Of a DNA stretch of 64,000 bases, positions 45,941 through 55,306 are shown piece after piece (the first letter of the stretch is position 1; each line of letters begins with the position of its first letter). A model generated the notes under the pieces. It was not told where the DNA came from, did not search any database, and saw only the letters and a program-made list of their open reading frames with translations. The DNA lies in contig JAITSU010000066.1 of the NCBI GenBank assembly GCA_031287525.1, positions 42,614 to 106,613 on the forward strand, given 5' to 3'. The position numbers and the translations under genes were made by a program. The DNA comes from Zoogloeaceae bacterium. Lineage in GTDB: Bacteria > Pseudomonadota > Gammaproteobacteria > Burkholderiales > Rhodocyclaceae.

Positions 45941-47557
45941 ATGACACGTATTTCCGACTGGAAAATCTGGATTCGCCTGACCGCCGCCATCTGGCTGGTG
46001 CTGGTGGTCGCGTGGGCAGGCATCATCACCTGGGAGAGCGAGGAGAATTTGCAGACTTCCATCGACCAGGCCAAGAGCTTTTCCCAAAGCATCCACGAAA
46101 TGACCATGGCGGGGCTGACCGGCATGATGCTGACGGGTACTGTCGCTCAACGCGAAGTGTTTCTCGACCAGATCAAGCAACTTTCCGTCATCCGCGACTT
46201 GACCGTGGTGCGTAGCGAGGCGGTCGCCAAGCTCTACGGCGCTGACCCCAGGCTGGATCAACTCGATGCCATCGAAAAACAGGTGATGCAAACCGGCGAA
46301 CCCTATGTCGCCGTGATTCACGAAAACAATCAACTCGCCCTGCGCGTGGTCAATCCCACTCTGGCGTCCAAAAATTATCTCGGCAAGGATTGCATCCTCT
46401 GTCATATGGTGGATGAAGGCACGGTGCTGGGGATCGTCAGCATGAAAATTTCCCTTGATTCGGTCGAAAACGCCGTTGCCGCCATGCGTATCCAGCTTGC
46501 CGTGGTCGCGTTTCTGGTCAGTCTGCTGCTCCTCATCATCATCTACTGGATTTCCGCGCGTATCGTCACCCGCCCGATGGACAAACTGAAAAACGGCTTG
46601 ATCGACATCGCCAGAGGCGAAGGCGATTTGACGCAAAGGCTGGAAATCAAGAGTCAGGACGAAATCGGTCAGACCGCGCTGGTGTTTAACGAAGTGATGG
46701 AAAACTTCGCTCATCTGGTGCGGCAGGTCAATGATTCCGCCTTGCAGGTTTCCGGCAAGGCGCATGAACTCTCCATCGGCGCCCATCAGGTCATGGACAG
46801 CTCGCGCGTGCAGGATGAAAAATCCGCGCAGGTCGCCGCCACCGTGGAAGAACTGGTCACTTCCATTGCCTCAATCGCGCAGAGTACCGAACACGTGCGG
46901 CAACAATCGCAGGAATCCAGAGCGCGCGTTCTGGTCGGCAACCAGCGTCTGGAAGTCCTGCTGACGAATATGGGAGAGGTCAAGGCGACCTTTGACGAAA
47001 TGGCCAATCTGGTCAATGACTTCATGCGTAACACGGACGCCATCAACGCCATGACGCAGGAAGTGAAAGACATCGCCGAACAGACCAACCTGCTGGCGTT
47101 AAACGCCGCCATTGAAGCCGCCCGCGCCGGAGAACAGGGCAGGGGATTCGCTGTGGTGGCGGATGAAGTCAGAAAGCTCGCGGAAAAATCTTCCCGTTCC
47201 GCCATCACCATTGACGGCATCACCGCGAAACTTTCCACCCAGTCCGCCACGGTGAAAGCCGCCATCACCAACAGCATCAACCAGGTCAACAGCAGCAACG
47301 CCTCGACACAGGAAGTCGCGGAAATCCTGCAAAGCACCAACGATTCGGTACTGGTCGTCAGCGAGGGGCTGTCCGCCATCACCGAAGCCACCGACCAGCA
47401 ACGCCTCGCCGCCCACGAAGTCGCCAGCAACATCGAAACCATCGCCGCCATGTCCAAAGACAACAGCAACGCCATCAACCAGACCGTATCCACCGTCACC
47501 GATTTGAACAATCTGGCGGATGGATTGCAACAGACGGTGGGGAGATTCAAGGTTTGA
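45941..47557 (+). CDS. methyl-accepting chemotaxis protein with periplasmic CxxCH heme motif
   Basis: A 538-aa chemoreceptor. TM1 about 12-30, periplasmic domain 31-184, TM2 about 186-206, HAMP, then a long signalling hairpin with the invariant tip [20 protein letters not shown] and [18 protein letters not shown]. The periplasmic domain has C151-I-L-C154-H155, a c-type heme attachment motif, followed by [14 protein letters not shown], like heme-binding Cache/Tll0287-type sensors. A redox, oxygen or gas signal is therefore likely. No C-terminal CheR-docking pentapeptide is present. ATG 45941 has GAGAGGA upstream. A heptamer array follows the stop. Confidence 0.93.
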   Translation: MTRISDWKIWIRLTAAIWLVLVVAWAGIITWESEENLQTSIDQAKSFSQSIHEMTMAGLTGMMLTGTVAQREVFLDQIKQLSVIRDLTVVRSEAVAKLYGADPRLDQLDAIEKQVMQTGEPYVAVIHENNQLALRVVNPTLASKNYLGKDCILCHMVDEGTVLGIVSMKISLDSVENAVAAMRIQLAVVAFLVSLLLLIIIYWISARIVTRPMDKLKNGLIDIARGEGDLTQRLEIKSQDEIGQTALVFNEVMENFAHLVRQVNDSALQVSGKAHELSIGAHQVMDSSRVQDEKSAQVAATVEELVTSIASIAQSTEHVRQQSQESRARVLVGNQRLEVLLTNMGEVKATFDEMANLVNDFMRNTDAINAMTQEVKDIAEQTNLLALNAAIEAARAGEQGRGFAVVADEVRKLAEKSSRSAITIDGITAKLSTQSATVKAAITNSINQVNSSNASTQEVAEILQSTNDSVLVVSEGLSAITEATDQQRLAAHEVASNIETIAAMSKDNSNAINQTVSTVTDLNNLADGLQQTVGRFKV

Positions 47558-47560
47558 GGG

Positions 47561-47622
47561 GTTCAGGAATCAGGGGGTCAGGAATCAGGTGACAGGAATC
47601 AGGGGGCAGGTGACGGGTGACA
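47561..47622 (+). repeat. CAGGNNN heptamer array after the chemoreceptor gene (locus 6)
   Basis: The longest array: CAGGAAT, CAGGGGGT, CAGGAAT, CAGGTGA, CAGGAAT, CAGGGGG, CAGGTGA, CGGGTGA, C. It begins 3-4 nt after the stop, in gene orientation, and adjoins a GTAGGGGCGG palindrome. Confidence 0.88.
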
Positions 47623-47626
47623 AAAT

Positions 47627-47654
47627 GTAGGGGCGGTTCGCGAACCGCCCCTAC
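47627..47654. repeat. GTAGGGGCG-family palindrome (element 3)
   Basis: GTAGGGGCGGTTCG followed by its exact complement: a perfect 28-bp palindrome ending at the stop codon of the small minus-strand membrane gene. Confidence 0.88.
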
Positions 47655-47969
47655 TTATGAGGGAAACAGCCAGATAAGAATCAGGCTAACGGGTATAAAT
47701 ATCAGCATGAAAATGGCAGGGAAAAGCCACAAGTAAAAGAATATCGTTTGCTGTCCCTCTCCATAGCCTCCCTTGTAGTGTCCCTTGTATCCTATCTTAT
47801 AGGTCATGGCGAAATAGAACAGGGATAAAAACGCCGTATGGGGGTCGTTAATAAAGTTGAAAATAATCCACCAAGCCATGACTAATGGCGTCAAGCATGT
47901 CGGAAGAAGGGGAACTAATGTTGAATTCAAAAACCTTCTTATCTTGCCGAAAGTTGTATCGGGTCGCAT
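47655..47969 (-). CDS. small membrane protein of unknown function
   Basis: A 104-aa hydrophobic protein with about three helices (LVPLLPTCLTPLVMAWWIIF, TAFLSLFYFAMTYKI and the C-terminal FFYLWLFPAIFMLIFIPVSL). A central Gly/Tyr/Lys loop (GYKGHYKGGYGEGQQ) separates them. Its DNA is clearly AT-richer than its neighbours, hinting at recent acquisition or relaxed selection. GAGGGA precedes the ATG at 47969. It follows the HD-GYP gene by 19 nt on the same strand. Its stop codon abuts a perfect repeat palindrome. Confidence 0.62.
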   Translation of the reverse strand: MRPDTTFGKIRRFLNSTLVPLLPTCLTPLVMAWWIIFNFINDPHTAFLSLFYFAMTYKIGYKGHYKGGYGEGQQTIFFYLWLFPAIFMLIFIPVSLILIWLFPS

Positions 47970-47988
47970 CAATTTCCCTCAAGCCGTA

Positions 47989-49182
47989 TCAAGCCGGTAT
48001 CGCCCAAAGATTATCCAAATCCTGAAAATTCCAGTTTTCCGGTTCTTCGCGGGCGATGATTTTTTCCGGGCAGTTGGGGCGGGCGAGGTCGATGACTTCG
48101 GGGGGGATGCGGGTGTTGGCTTTGGTGGAGAAAAAGACCTTGAGCCTGGGCGTCAGCAGGGATTTCTGGCTTTGCTCGATGACGACGCCGATGCGACCGG
48201 AATTCAGGCGCACGAGTGAGCCGACGGGATAAATGCCCAGACTTTTGACGAAGGCGCGGAACAGGTTCATGTCCAGATGTCCCGTCCATTCCGACATCTT
48301 GTGCAGCGAGGCGGCGGGATCCCAGCCGTTTTTGTAGGGGCGTACCGAGGTGATGGCGTCGTAGACATCGCAGATGGCGCCCATACGCGCGTAGAGGCTG
48401 ATGGCGTCGCCTTTCAGTTTGCGTGGGTAGCCGGTGCCATCCAGTTTTTCGTGATGCGCCCAGCAGATATCCATGACTTCGGCGGAAACACTCTTTTGGG
48501 CTTGCAGAATTTCGTAGCCGTCGCCGGGATGTTTTTTCATGATTTCAAATTCTTCATCCGTGAGCTTGCCCGCCTTGTTTAACACGGCGAGAGGGGTTTT
48601 CATTTTGCCCAGGTCGTGAACCAGCCCCCCCATTCCGGCTTTTTGTACTTCTTCTTCATTGAACCCCTGCTGCCGGGCGAGCGCGATCATCAGGGCGCAG
48701 ACGGCGACCGAGTGCATGTAGGTGTAATTATCGGCGGTTTTCAGGCGCGCCAGACTGACCAGCGCGCCGACGTTGCGTTGTACGGAATTGGCGATTTCAT
48801 TGACCAGCGGCGCGGCCTGGTCGACTTCCACCGCTTGTCCCATGCGGGCTTCCATGAACATCGAGGTGATGGATTCGCGCGCCTTGGCGCAGATTTTCGT
48901 GGCGCGGTCGATTTCATCGCGCAGGGTGACGGGTTTCACTGGCGGCGCGGGCGGGACGATGATGCGCGTGACTTCTTCTTTGGCCTCGCCGCTGCCAACA
49001 TCCAGCCCCTTGTCGGTGTCAATCCAGACTTCGCGCACGGTGCTTTCCTGAATCTGGCGCAGGTCTTCCGGGTCGGAGAGCAGGAAGTGGGAACGCCAGA
49101 AGGGATGGTCGAGCCAGGAACCGCAAAATTCCTTGACGTACATCCCGGTTTTCAGGTGGGCGATGGTGATTCTTTTTAGCAT
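47989..49182 (-). CDS. c-di-GMP phosphodiesterase, DUF3391 plus HD-GYP
   Basis: A 397-aa cytoplasmic protein. N-terminal DUF3391 (about 1-115, starting MLKRITIAHLKTGMYV), then an HD-GYP domain: H157 (YMHSVAVCAL), HD at 189-190 (LVHDLGKMKTP), the paired histidines HHEKLDGTGYP at 243-253 and CDVYDAITSVRPYK. All metal and GYP residues look intact, so it should hydrolyse c-di-GMP to pGpG or GMP. Its opposite activity, a GGDEF protein, lies at the left window edge. Likely co-transcribed with the small membrane gene. Confidence 0.95.
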   Translation of the reverse strand: MLKRITIAHLKTGMYVKEFCGSWLDHPFWRSHFLLSDPEDLRQIQESTVREVWIDTDKGLDVGSGEAKEEVTRIIVPPAPPVKPVTLRDEIDRATKICAKARESITSMFMEARMGQAVEVDQAAPLVNEIANSVQRNVGALVSLARLKTADNYTYMHSVAVCALMIALARQQGFNEEEVQKAGMGGLVHDLGKMKTPLAVLNKAGKLTDEEFEIMKKHPGDGYEILQAQKSVSAEVMDICWAHHEKLDGTGYPRKLKGDAISLYARMGAICDVYDAITSVRPYKNGWDPAASLHKMSEWTGHLDMNLFRAFVKSLGIYPVGSLVRLNSGRIGVVIEQSQKSLLTPRLKVFFSTKANTRIPPEVIDLARPNCPEKIIAREEPENWNFQDLDNLWAIPA

Positions 49183-49239
49183 GAGAGGCTCATTGATTCA
49201 GTTGTAGAAGCAAGCCCTCATTTTACAAGCCCAAAGCGG

Positions 49240-49989
49240 TCATTTCTGCTTTGATGTGATCGGGGGCGCTTTGTGTAATGCGCTTCGCGCCAGTTGCTTC
49301 CCATCCCAAATCAGGGTTTCGCCCTGATTTTCCGACCAGTCGGCGAGTACCCAACGCTCGACATGAATGCCGTCGACAATGTGGTCGTGCCGGTCAGGGC
49401 GGTGGGTGTGACCGTGGATGAAAGTGGCGTAACCCTGCTGGCGCAGGAAATCGTCGGTCGCGGCGGGATTCAAATCCATCAGGTCAGCGGATTTTGCGCC
49501 CTTGGCTTGTTCACTTTGCTGGCGCAGATGTTCGGCAATGGCGCGGCGTTCCGCGAGGGGCTTTTGCAAAAAGGCGGCTTGCCAGTCGGGGGCGCGTGTT
49601 TGGGCGCGGAATTGCTGATATTCGGCGTCGTCGGCGCACAAGGCGTCGCCGTGCGAAAGCACAAATTGCCATTCCGGTGTGGACAGCACATAAGGGTCGG
49701 GCAGCAGGGTGACGCCGGTTTCGGCGGCGAAACGCTTGCCCAGCAGAAAATCGCGGTTGCCATGCTGCAAAAAAATGGCAAGTCCCTGCTGGCTGGCGGC
49801 GGACAGGGCGGCGATCACCCGGCGGCTGTCGGGCGCGTCGTCGTCATCGCCGATCCAGCTTTCAAACAGGTCGCCCAAAATATAAAGCCGGTTTTCCGGT
49901 CGGGCGATGTCGGTCAGCCATTCGGTGAACATGCCTGTCGCGCCAGCAGTGCGGGGCGACAGGTGAAGGTCGGCGATGAAGTAAATCAA
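49240..49989 (-). CDS. lpxH: UDP-2,3-diacylglucosamine diphosphatase
   Basis: A 249-aa peripheral inner-membrane enzyme of lipid A synthesis (UDP-diacyl-GlcN to lipid X). Calcineurin-like metal motifs: FIADLHLSP (DxH), LGDLFESWIGDDD (GD), HGNRDFLLG (GNRD), LSHGDALC and HGHTHRPDRH (GHxH). The order lpxH-ppiB-cysS is shared with many proteobacteria, here with ppiA and two envelope genes inserted. Last gene of the minus-strand run. Confidence 0.96.
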   Translation of the reverse strand: MIYFIADLHLSPRTAGATGMFTEWLTDIARPENRLYILGDLFESWIGDDDDAPDSRRVIAALSAASQQGLAIFLQHGNRDFLLGKRFAAETGVTLLPDPYVLSTPEWQFVLSHGDALCADDAEYQQFRAQTRAPDWQAAFLQKPLAERRAIAEHLRQQSEQAKGAKSADLMDLNPAATDDFLRQQGYATFIHGHTHRPDRHDHIVDGIHVERWVLADWSENQGETLIWDGKQLARSALHKAPPITSKQK

Positions 49990-50062
49990 TCTGGGCGCTC
50001 GAAATATGCCAAGGCGATGATTTCCCCGCTCCCTTTGTGTGGGAGGGGGATAGGTGGGGTTT

Positions 50063-50129
50063 AGGTAGGGCGGTTTCTCCGAAACCGCCGAATGTAACGT
50101 CCGGCGCGTTCGGAGAACGCGCCCTACCT
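50063..50129. repeat. GTAGGG-family inverted-repeat element (element 4)
   Basis: AGGTAGGGCG at the left and CGCCCTACCT at the right, with inner hairpins CGGTTTC-tcc-GAAACCG and CGCGTTC-gga-GAACGCG, between lpxH and ppiB. About 67 bp. Related to, but more diverged from, the GTAGGGGCG elements. Confidence 0.8.
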
Positions 50130-50171
50130 TGGGCAGCCTACGATGCCGCTCTGCCCAAAGCGGAAAACCCG

Positions 50172-50672
50172 TCAGTCGGCGATGACTTCGGCTTTTTCGA
50201 TCACCACGGCGTCAACCGGCACATCCTGATGAAAACCCTTGTTGCCGGTTTTCACCTTCTTGATGCTGTCGATTGCGTCCAGACCTTCGGTGACTTCGCC
50301 GAAAACGCAATAACCCCAGCCGCTCGCGGATTTCGCCTTGAAATCGAGAAATTCGTTGTCGACCACGTTGATGAAGAATTGCGCGCTGGCGGAATGCGGC
50401 TCGCTGGTACGCGCCATGGCGATGCTGCCGCGCTTGTTCTTCAAGCCGTTATCGGCCTCGTTTTCGATGCTGTCGCGGGTGTCCTTCTGTTTCATGTCGG
50501 CGGTAAACCCGCCGCCCTGAATCATGAAGCCGGGGATAACACGGTGAAAAATGGTGTTGTCGTAGTGACCGTCTTCGACGTACTGCACGAAATTCCTGAC
50601 AGTGACGGGCGCTTTTTCAGCGTCCAGTTTCAAGACGATCACGCCGTGGTTGGTGGTCAGTTTGATGGACAT
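50172..50672 (-). CDS. ppiB: cytoplasmic peptidyl-prolyl cis-trans isomerase B
   Basis: A 166-aa cyclophilin without signal peptide. Active-site motifs [15 protein letters not shown] (catalytic Arg) and [13 protein letters not shown], then [16 protein letters not shown]. The start [10 protein letters not shown] is the family start; an upstream in-frame codon is ignored. It lies 8 nt after ppiA, so the periplasmic and cytoplasmic forms come from one transcript. Confidence 0.95.
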   Translation of the reverse strand: MSIKLTTNHGVIVLKLDAEKAPVTVRNFVQYVEDGHYDNTIFHRVIPGFMIQGGGFTADMKQKDTRDSIENEADNGLKNKRGSIAMARTSEPHSASAQFFINVVDNEFLDFKAKSASGWGYCVFGEVTEGLDAIDSIKKVKTGNKGFHQDVPVDAVVIEKAEVIAD

Positions 50673-50680
50673 GGCGCGGT

Positions 50681-51238
50681 TCACTTTTCAGAAATGATTT
50701 TGACGGACTGGATGATGACGGGTTCGGCGGGCACATTTTCATGCGGGCCGTAGCGACGGGTGGCGACGGCAGCGATTTTGTCCACCACGTCCAGTCCCTG
50801 GGTGACTTTGCCAAACACCGCGTAGCCCCAACCGTCGAACGAGGGGTAATCGAGATTTTTGTTGTCGGCGTGATTGATGAAAAACTGCGAGGTGGCGGAA
50901 TGCGGGGCGTTGGTACGCGCCATGGCGATGCTGCCGCGCGTGTTTTTAAGACCATTCCCGGCTTCGTTTTCAATCGGAGCCTCGGTCGCTTTCTGTTGCA
51001 TGTCGGGCGTAAATCCGCCGCCCTGAATCATGAAGCCGGGAATCACGCGATGAAAAACTGTTCCGTCATAAAAGCCTGAACGTATGTAGTTCAAAAAATT
51101 TGCCACGCTTTTGGGCGCTTTTTTGTCGTTCAGTTCCAGCGTGATATTGCCCTGGCTGGTTTGTATTTCCACGGTCGGCGCGGCTTGCGTCAGTGTGGAC
51201 GCGGCGATGGCGGCCGCGAATAAGAGGGTGCGATACAT
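50681..51238 (-). CDS. ppiA: periplasmic peptidyl-prolyl cis-trans isomerase A
   Basis: A 185-aa cyclophilin with signal peptide [20 protein letters not shown], so periplasmic. It has [29 protein letters not shown] and [16 protein letters not shown]. The protein closely resembles PpiB, and the two probably arose by tandem duplication. AGGAGA lies just before the ATG. A pair of inverted heptamer arrays lies upstream, between this gene and the L,D-transpeptidase. Confidence 0.95.
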   Translation of the reverse strand: MYRTLLFAAAIAASTLTQAAPTVEIQTSQGNITLELNDKKAPKSVANFLNYIRSGFYDGTVFHRVIPGFMIQGGGFTPDMQQKATEAPIENEAGNGLKNTRGSIAMARTNAPHSATSQFFINHADNKNLDYPSFDGWGYAVFGKVTQGLDVVDKIAAVATRRYGPHENVPAEPVIIQSVKIISEK

Positions 51239-51253
51239 CGAAGATTCTCCTGT

Positions 51254-51404
51254 GGTCAGGTCAGAGGACAGAGGACGGAAGACCGCAGGGTTTCCGTCGC
51301 TTTGCTCCGCTGGGGGGTTGGAAAAGCGGGACATCCGTCGCGCCAAGGGGTTTTTGCGTCACTCATACTAATCTGTCTCCTGTCACCTGTCCTCTGTCTT
51401 CTGA
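51254..51404. repeat. two inverted CAGGNNN heptamer arrays (locus 7)
   Basis: Array 1 (plus strand, 51254-51284): CAGGT, CAGAGGA, CAGAGGA, CGGAAGA. Array 2 (minus strand, 51404-51372): TTCAGAAGA, CAGAGGA, CAGGTGA, CAGGAGA, CAGA, beginning at the stop of the L,D-transpeptidase gene. They face each other across about 87 bp and would form a long hairpin between that gene and ppiA. Confidence 0.82.
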
Positions 51405-51405
51405 A

Positions 51406-52722
51406 CTACGCGTCACCTTCATAGATGATTTTCCACTGTTCGTTTTCGCGCAGCCAGTATTGGCGTTTTTTCATGCTGTTCACGAGATTGTTGCTGGCGT
51501 AGGACTGGTTGAAGGTCACGACCACCAGCTCATCCGCGCCGGGATTGCGGAACACGGAGAGCTTGTCCAGCCCCACCTGAATCCAGGTCTTGCCCAGATT
51601 CACGCGCCGTTTTTGTTCGGCAAAGCTCTGGAAATCATGCCGCGCTGTTTTGAAATTGCGCGAATAGTGGCTCAGGTAGCGTTCGGTATCGCGGCTTTCC
51701 CAGTCGACGCGCCAGGATTCGATGCTCGCGCGCAATTCCTCGCGTTCGCGGTTCCAGTCGTCAAGCGACAACCATTCGATGTCGTTGCTGATGATGACCG
51801 GCGTCAGCCCGACCTGCACATTTTTGCCGAGGGTATCGAAATCCGGGTTGGAGAGCACCACGCAGCCATCGGAAGCCTGCGGCGGGCGGGAATAGGTGTT
51901 CGACGGCGTGCCGTGCAGCCAGATGCCGGAACCGCTGCGCCCCTGGCGCTTGTCCCATTCATTCGGATAATTGATGGGAAACGCGCCGTGTCCGTACAAA
52001 TCCGCCAGCTTTTCCTGCGGAATGTGCGCGGTGACGTGATACACGCCAATCGGCGTGCGCCGGTCGCCTTCGCTTTGCTTGTCCGCGCCGAGCTTGCCTT
52101 GAGTGACGTAGTAATCCGCGACGAAGCGGGGACGTCCGCCATCATTCTGGTACAGGTAAAGGCGGGATTTGCGCGTATCCACCACAATCGCGTATTGCTG
52201 GCTGTCGTTCATTTGCAGCAGGTAGCGCGGCACGTCGCCAGTCGGCGGCTTGTGGCGATAACCCCGCAAACGGGCGATGGCTTCGGCGCGCAGATCGGCA
52301 ACCTTTTCCGCCGGAGCGTCGGGCGCGGCGCCAAAAGAATCAAGGGGACGCACCCGCGCCAGCAGCAGGTCGCCCTTGATGAGATAGGCGAGGCGGTAAT
52401 TCGGGTAGTGTTGCAGCAGGTTTTCCGTGCGACGCAGCGCCCCGTCCAGACGCATCGCCTCAATGTCGGCAAAGATGCGCTCAAGCTGCGGTTCGGGGCC
52501 GGAGTCGGAAAAAGATTCGGCGACAAATTCATCCACGTCGGCATTTTCCGTCGCGGCTTCTTCGGCAGGGACGGCGGGCGGCGTAGCGGGGCTGGACAGC
52601 AGCCAGGCTCCGCCCGCCGCGCCAAGGGCGAGCAGCAGGGCGGCGGCAATGAAAGCGCGACTTGACAGGCGGGAGCGGGACACAGGGGACTCAGGCAGCG
52701 TCCAGAACTTCAATCGGGACAT
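51406..52722 (-). CDS. L,D-transpeptidase/carboxypeptidase-type YkuD protein with NTF2-like C-domain
   Basis: A 438-aa envelope protein. A membrane anchor at about 23-43, a helical region, then a YkuD domain (about 165-300) with IWLHGTPSNT and the catalytic SDGCVVL. The C-terminal NTF2-like domain spans about 325-438 (SWRVDWESRDTERYLSHYS to the KRQYWLRENEQWKIIYEGD end). YkuD plus NTF2 is the architecture of Csd6/Pgp2 cell-shape carboxypeptidases of Helicobacter and Campylobacter. The TPR gene before it ends on the same kind of domain. TGATG overlap couples the two. Confidence 0.9.
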   Translation of the reverse strand: MSRLKFWTLPESPVSRSRLSSRAFIAAALLLALGAAGGAWLLSSPATPPAVPAEEAATENADVDEFVAESFSDSGPEPQLERIFADIEAMRLDGALRRTENLLQHYPNYRLAYLIKGDLLLARVRPLDSFGAAPDAPAEKVADLRAEAIARLRGYRHKPPTGDVPRYLLQMNDSQQYAIVVDTRKSRLYLYQNDGGRPRFVADYYVTQGKLGADKQSEGDRRTPIGVYHVTAHIPQEKLADLYGHGAFPINYPNEWDKRQGRSGSGIWLHGTPSNTYSRPPQASDGCVVLSNPDFDTLGKNVQVGLTPVIISNDIEWLSLDDWNREREELRASIESWRVDWESRDTERYLSHYSRNFKTARHDFQSFAEQKRRVNLGKTWIQVGLDKLSVFRNPGADELVVVTFNQSYASNNLVNSMKKRQYWLRENEQWKIIYEGDA

Positions 52723-53807
52723 CAGTTCGATTCTTCGGACAGAATCAGCCAGACATTACCGGCGCGGGTAAAAATGAGGGTCTTGTCCGTGGCAGTTTTC
52801 AGACCGGAAGCCTGATAAGTCTGGCGGAAGCGCGCGGTCGCCTGTTTGCCCTCGATGCTGATTTTCGGCTCGGTGTAGCTGACCTTGATCCAGGCAGGGC
52901 GACGGATACGCGCCGCGCGCTCGGCTTCCCAATCCTTGCGGTTGCCTTTCCCCGGTTTGAAGGCGGGCGCGTAAAAACCGAGATAGGCTTTGACATCCTG
53001 CCTCGACCAGGCGTCCGCCCAGGCGGCGAGGGTTTTGGCGATCTCCTGCGGCGTGTCGGCAGCGGCGGTTTCGGTTTTCTTTGGGGCGAGCGTTGGTGTT
53101 GTCGGCGCGGCGGCGGGCGCGGTGATTGCGGGCGTCGCGGGCGTTGGCGTAGTGGCAATCACCGTCGCCATCGGTTGGGCGGCAGGTTTGGGTTCGGGTT
53201 TCGGTTCAACGGCGGGCTGCGTCCGCGCTGGCGCGCTCACCACCGGCGTCGTGGACGCTTTGGCGACATTGGTCGCCCGCGAGTGATCCGGCGCGCTGAC
53301 CAGATCACGAATCATGGCGAGCTTGCTTTGCGCGGCGGCGTTGGAGGTATCCAGTTGCAGCGCCTTGTCATAAGCCTGGCTGGCGAGCTTGGCATACACA
53401 TCGCCCAGATTCTCGTAAGCGATGGCGTAGGAAGGATGGGTGCGAATCGCCATTTCCAGCGCGCCTCTGGCGCGGTCATACTGCTTTTGCTGGGCGTAGA
53501 GCACGGCAAGGTTGTTATAGGGTTCGGGCAGTTCCGGGTAATCTTCGGTGAGTTTGGTGAAAATGGCGATGGCGTCATCGCCGCGTTTCATCTCGGTGAA
53601 AATCAGCCCCTTGATGAAGCGACCCTGCGCGTCTTTGGGGCGGCTGGCGAGGTAGCTGTCGACCTTGTTCAAGGCTTGCGGGTACTGACCCTGCCGCACC
53701 AGAAGCTGGATTTCGGTCAAGCTGTTGTCGGCCGCAAAAGCGGGGGTAATGCCCAGGCACACGGTCGCGCAAAGGGCAAAAAGGGTGGGGCGGAGAGCGT
53801 AAACCAT
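52722..53807 (-). CDS. exported TPR protein with C-terminal NTF2-like domain
   Basis: 361 aa from ATG 53807. Signal peptide MVYALRPTLFALCATVCLG to PAFAAD, then three or four TPR motifs to about 150 (GQYPQALNKVDSYLASRP, LPEPYNNLAVLYAQQKQYD, YAIAYENLGDVYAKLASQAY), a long Pro/Ala/Thr linker (about 175-245), and an NTF2-like domain (about 255-361: AWADAWSRQDVKAYLGFYA to LIFTRAGNVWLILSEES). The same NTF2 type ends the L,D-transpeptidase encoded next, suggesting two parts of one envelope machine. TTG eight codons upstream is a possible alternative start. Confidence 0.85.
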   Translation of the reverse strand: MVYALRPTLFALCATVCLGITPAFAADNSLTEIQLLVRQGQYPQALNKVDSYLASRPKDAQGRFIKGLIFTEMKRGDDAIAIFTKLTEDYPELPEPYNNLAVLYAQQKQYDRARGALEMAIRTHPSYAIAYENLGDVYAKLASQAYDKALQLDTSNAAAQSKLAMIRDLVSAPDHSRATNVAKASTTPVVSAPARTQPAVEPKPEPKPAAQPMATVIATTPTPATPAITAPAAAPTTPTLAPKKTETAAADTPQEIAKTLAAWADAWSRQDVKAYLGFYAPAFKPGKGNRKDWEAERAARIRRPAWIKVSYTEPKISIEGKQATARFRQTYQASGLKTATDKTLIFTRAGNVWLILSEESN

Positions 53808-53923
53808 GCTGGATGCTATACTTCGCAAAATTTCAAACCTTGAATTCTACAACAATTTTTCCCGCGTCCGAGGGCTTCTCTGCCCGAAGCCCGCCTGATT
53901 AGCCCGCTTTCCGAAAAATCACC

Positions 53924-55306
53924 ATGCTCACCCTTTTCAATTCCCTCAAACGGGAAAAACAGCCTTTCGTCCCCCTCGAACCCGGCAAAGTCAAAATGTA
54001 TGTTTGCGGCATGACCGTGTATGACTACTGCCATCTGGGTCATGCGCGCGTGATGGTCGCCTTCGACGCCGTTTATCGCTGGCTGAAAACCAGCGGATTT
54101 TCAGTGACTTATGTGCGTAACATCACCGACATCGACGACAAGATTATTCGCCGCGCCGCCGAAAACGGCGAGAGCATCACCGCGCTGACCGATCGCTTCA
54201 TCGCCGCCATGCGCGAAGATTCCGATGCCCTGGGCGTACAGCCGCCCGACTTCGAGCCACGCGCCACCGAATACGTGCCGCAAATGATTGATTTGATTGG
54301 CAAACTGGAAAAAAACGGACTCGCCTACCAATCCACAGCCGATGGCGATGTGAATTACTCTGTCCGCAAATTCGCAGGCTACGGCAAACTCTCCGGCAAA
54401 ACCCTGGACGACTTGCGCGCCGGAGAGCGCGTCGATGTCGACGCCGCCAAACAAGACCCGCTTGATTTTGTGCTCTGGAAACGCGCCAAACCCGGCGAAC
54501 CCGCCTGGGTTTCGCCCTGGGGTGACGGGCGTCCCGGTTGGCATATCGAATGTTCCGCCATGAGTTCGCATTTGCTGGGCGCTCACTTCGACATCCACGG
54601 CGGCGGGCAGGACTTGCAGTTTCCCCACCACGAAAACGAAATCGCCCAATCCGAAGGCGCGCACGGCGAAACCTTTGTCAATTACTGGATGCACAACGGC
54701 TTCATTCGCGTGGATGACGAAAAAATGTCCAAATCCCTGGGCAATTTCTTCACCATCCGCGACGTGTTGAAACAATACGACGCCGAAGTGGTGCGCTTTT
54801 TCATCCTGCGCGCCCACTATCGCAGCCCCCTGAACTACTCCGACGCCCATCTGGAAGACGCCCGCGCCAGCCTCGACACCCTGTACTTCACCCTGCGCGA
54901 CATCCCGCCCGCAGCAACAACGATGGATTGGGAAAGCGGCTACGCCGCCCGTTTCAAGGCAGCCATGGACGACGACTTCGACACCCACAACGCCATCGCC
55001 ATATTGTTTGAACTGGCGCAAGAAGCCCGCCGCGCCCGCGACGCCGCGCTTGCAGGACAGTTAAAGGCGCTGGCGAATGTCATCGGCTTGCTGGAACGCG
55101 CCCCGGAAAGCTACCTGCGCGCGCCGGTCGGGGACGTGAATGAAGGCGGACTGACCGAAGCCGCCATCGAAGAAAAAATCGCCCAACGCCTCGCCGCCAG
55201 AAAAACCCGCGACTTCGCCGAAGCAGACCGCCTGCGCGACGAACTCAAAGCGGCAGGTATTATCCTCGAAGACAGCGCGCAGGGCACGACCTGGCGGCGC
55301 GGGTGA
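53924..55306 (+). CDS. cysS: cysteine--tRNA ligase
   Basis: A 460-aa class I synthetase, standard length (E. coli 461). Zinc Cys in [13 protein letters not shown]-type motif [31 protein letters not shown] and KMSKS ([12 protein letters not shown], near 268), then the helical tRNA-binding C-terminus. Divergent from the TPR gene; the 116-bp gap must hold both promoters. Confidence 0.98.
   Translation: MLTLFNSLKREKQPFVPLEPGKVKMYVCGMTVYDYCHLGHARVMVAFDAVYRWLKTSGFSVTYVRNITDIDDKIIRRAAENGESITALTDRFIAAMREDSDALGVQPPDFEPRATEYVPQMIDLIGKLEKNGLAYQSTADGDVNYSVRKFAGYGKLSGKTLDDLRAGERVDVDAAKQDPLDFVLWKRAKPGEPAWVSPWGDGRPGWHIECSAMSSHLLGAHFDIHGGGQDLQFPHHENEIAQSEGAHGETFVNYWMHNGFIRVDDEKMSKSLGNFFTIRDVLKQYDAEVVRFFILRAHYRSPLNYSDAHLEDARASLDTLYFTLRDIPPAATTMDWESGYAARFKAAMDDDFDTHNAIAILFELAQEARRARDAALAGQLKALANVIGLLERAPESYLRAPVGDVNEGGLTEAAIEEKIAQRLAARKTRDFAEADRLRDELKAAGIILEDSAQGTTWRRG

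Noticed and set aside
47561..47622. Heptamer arrays as a CRISPR array
   Set aside because: Units are 7 bases with no unique spacers and no cas genes are in the window.
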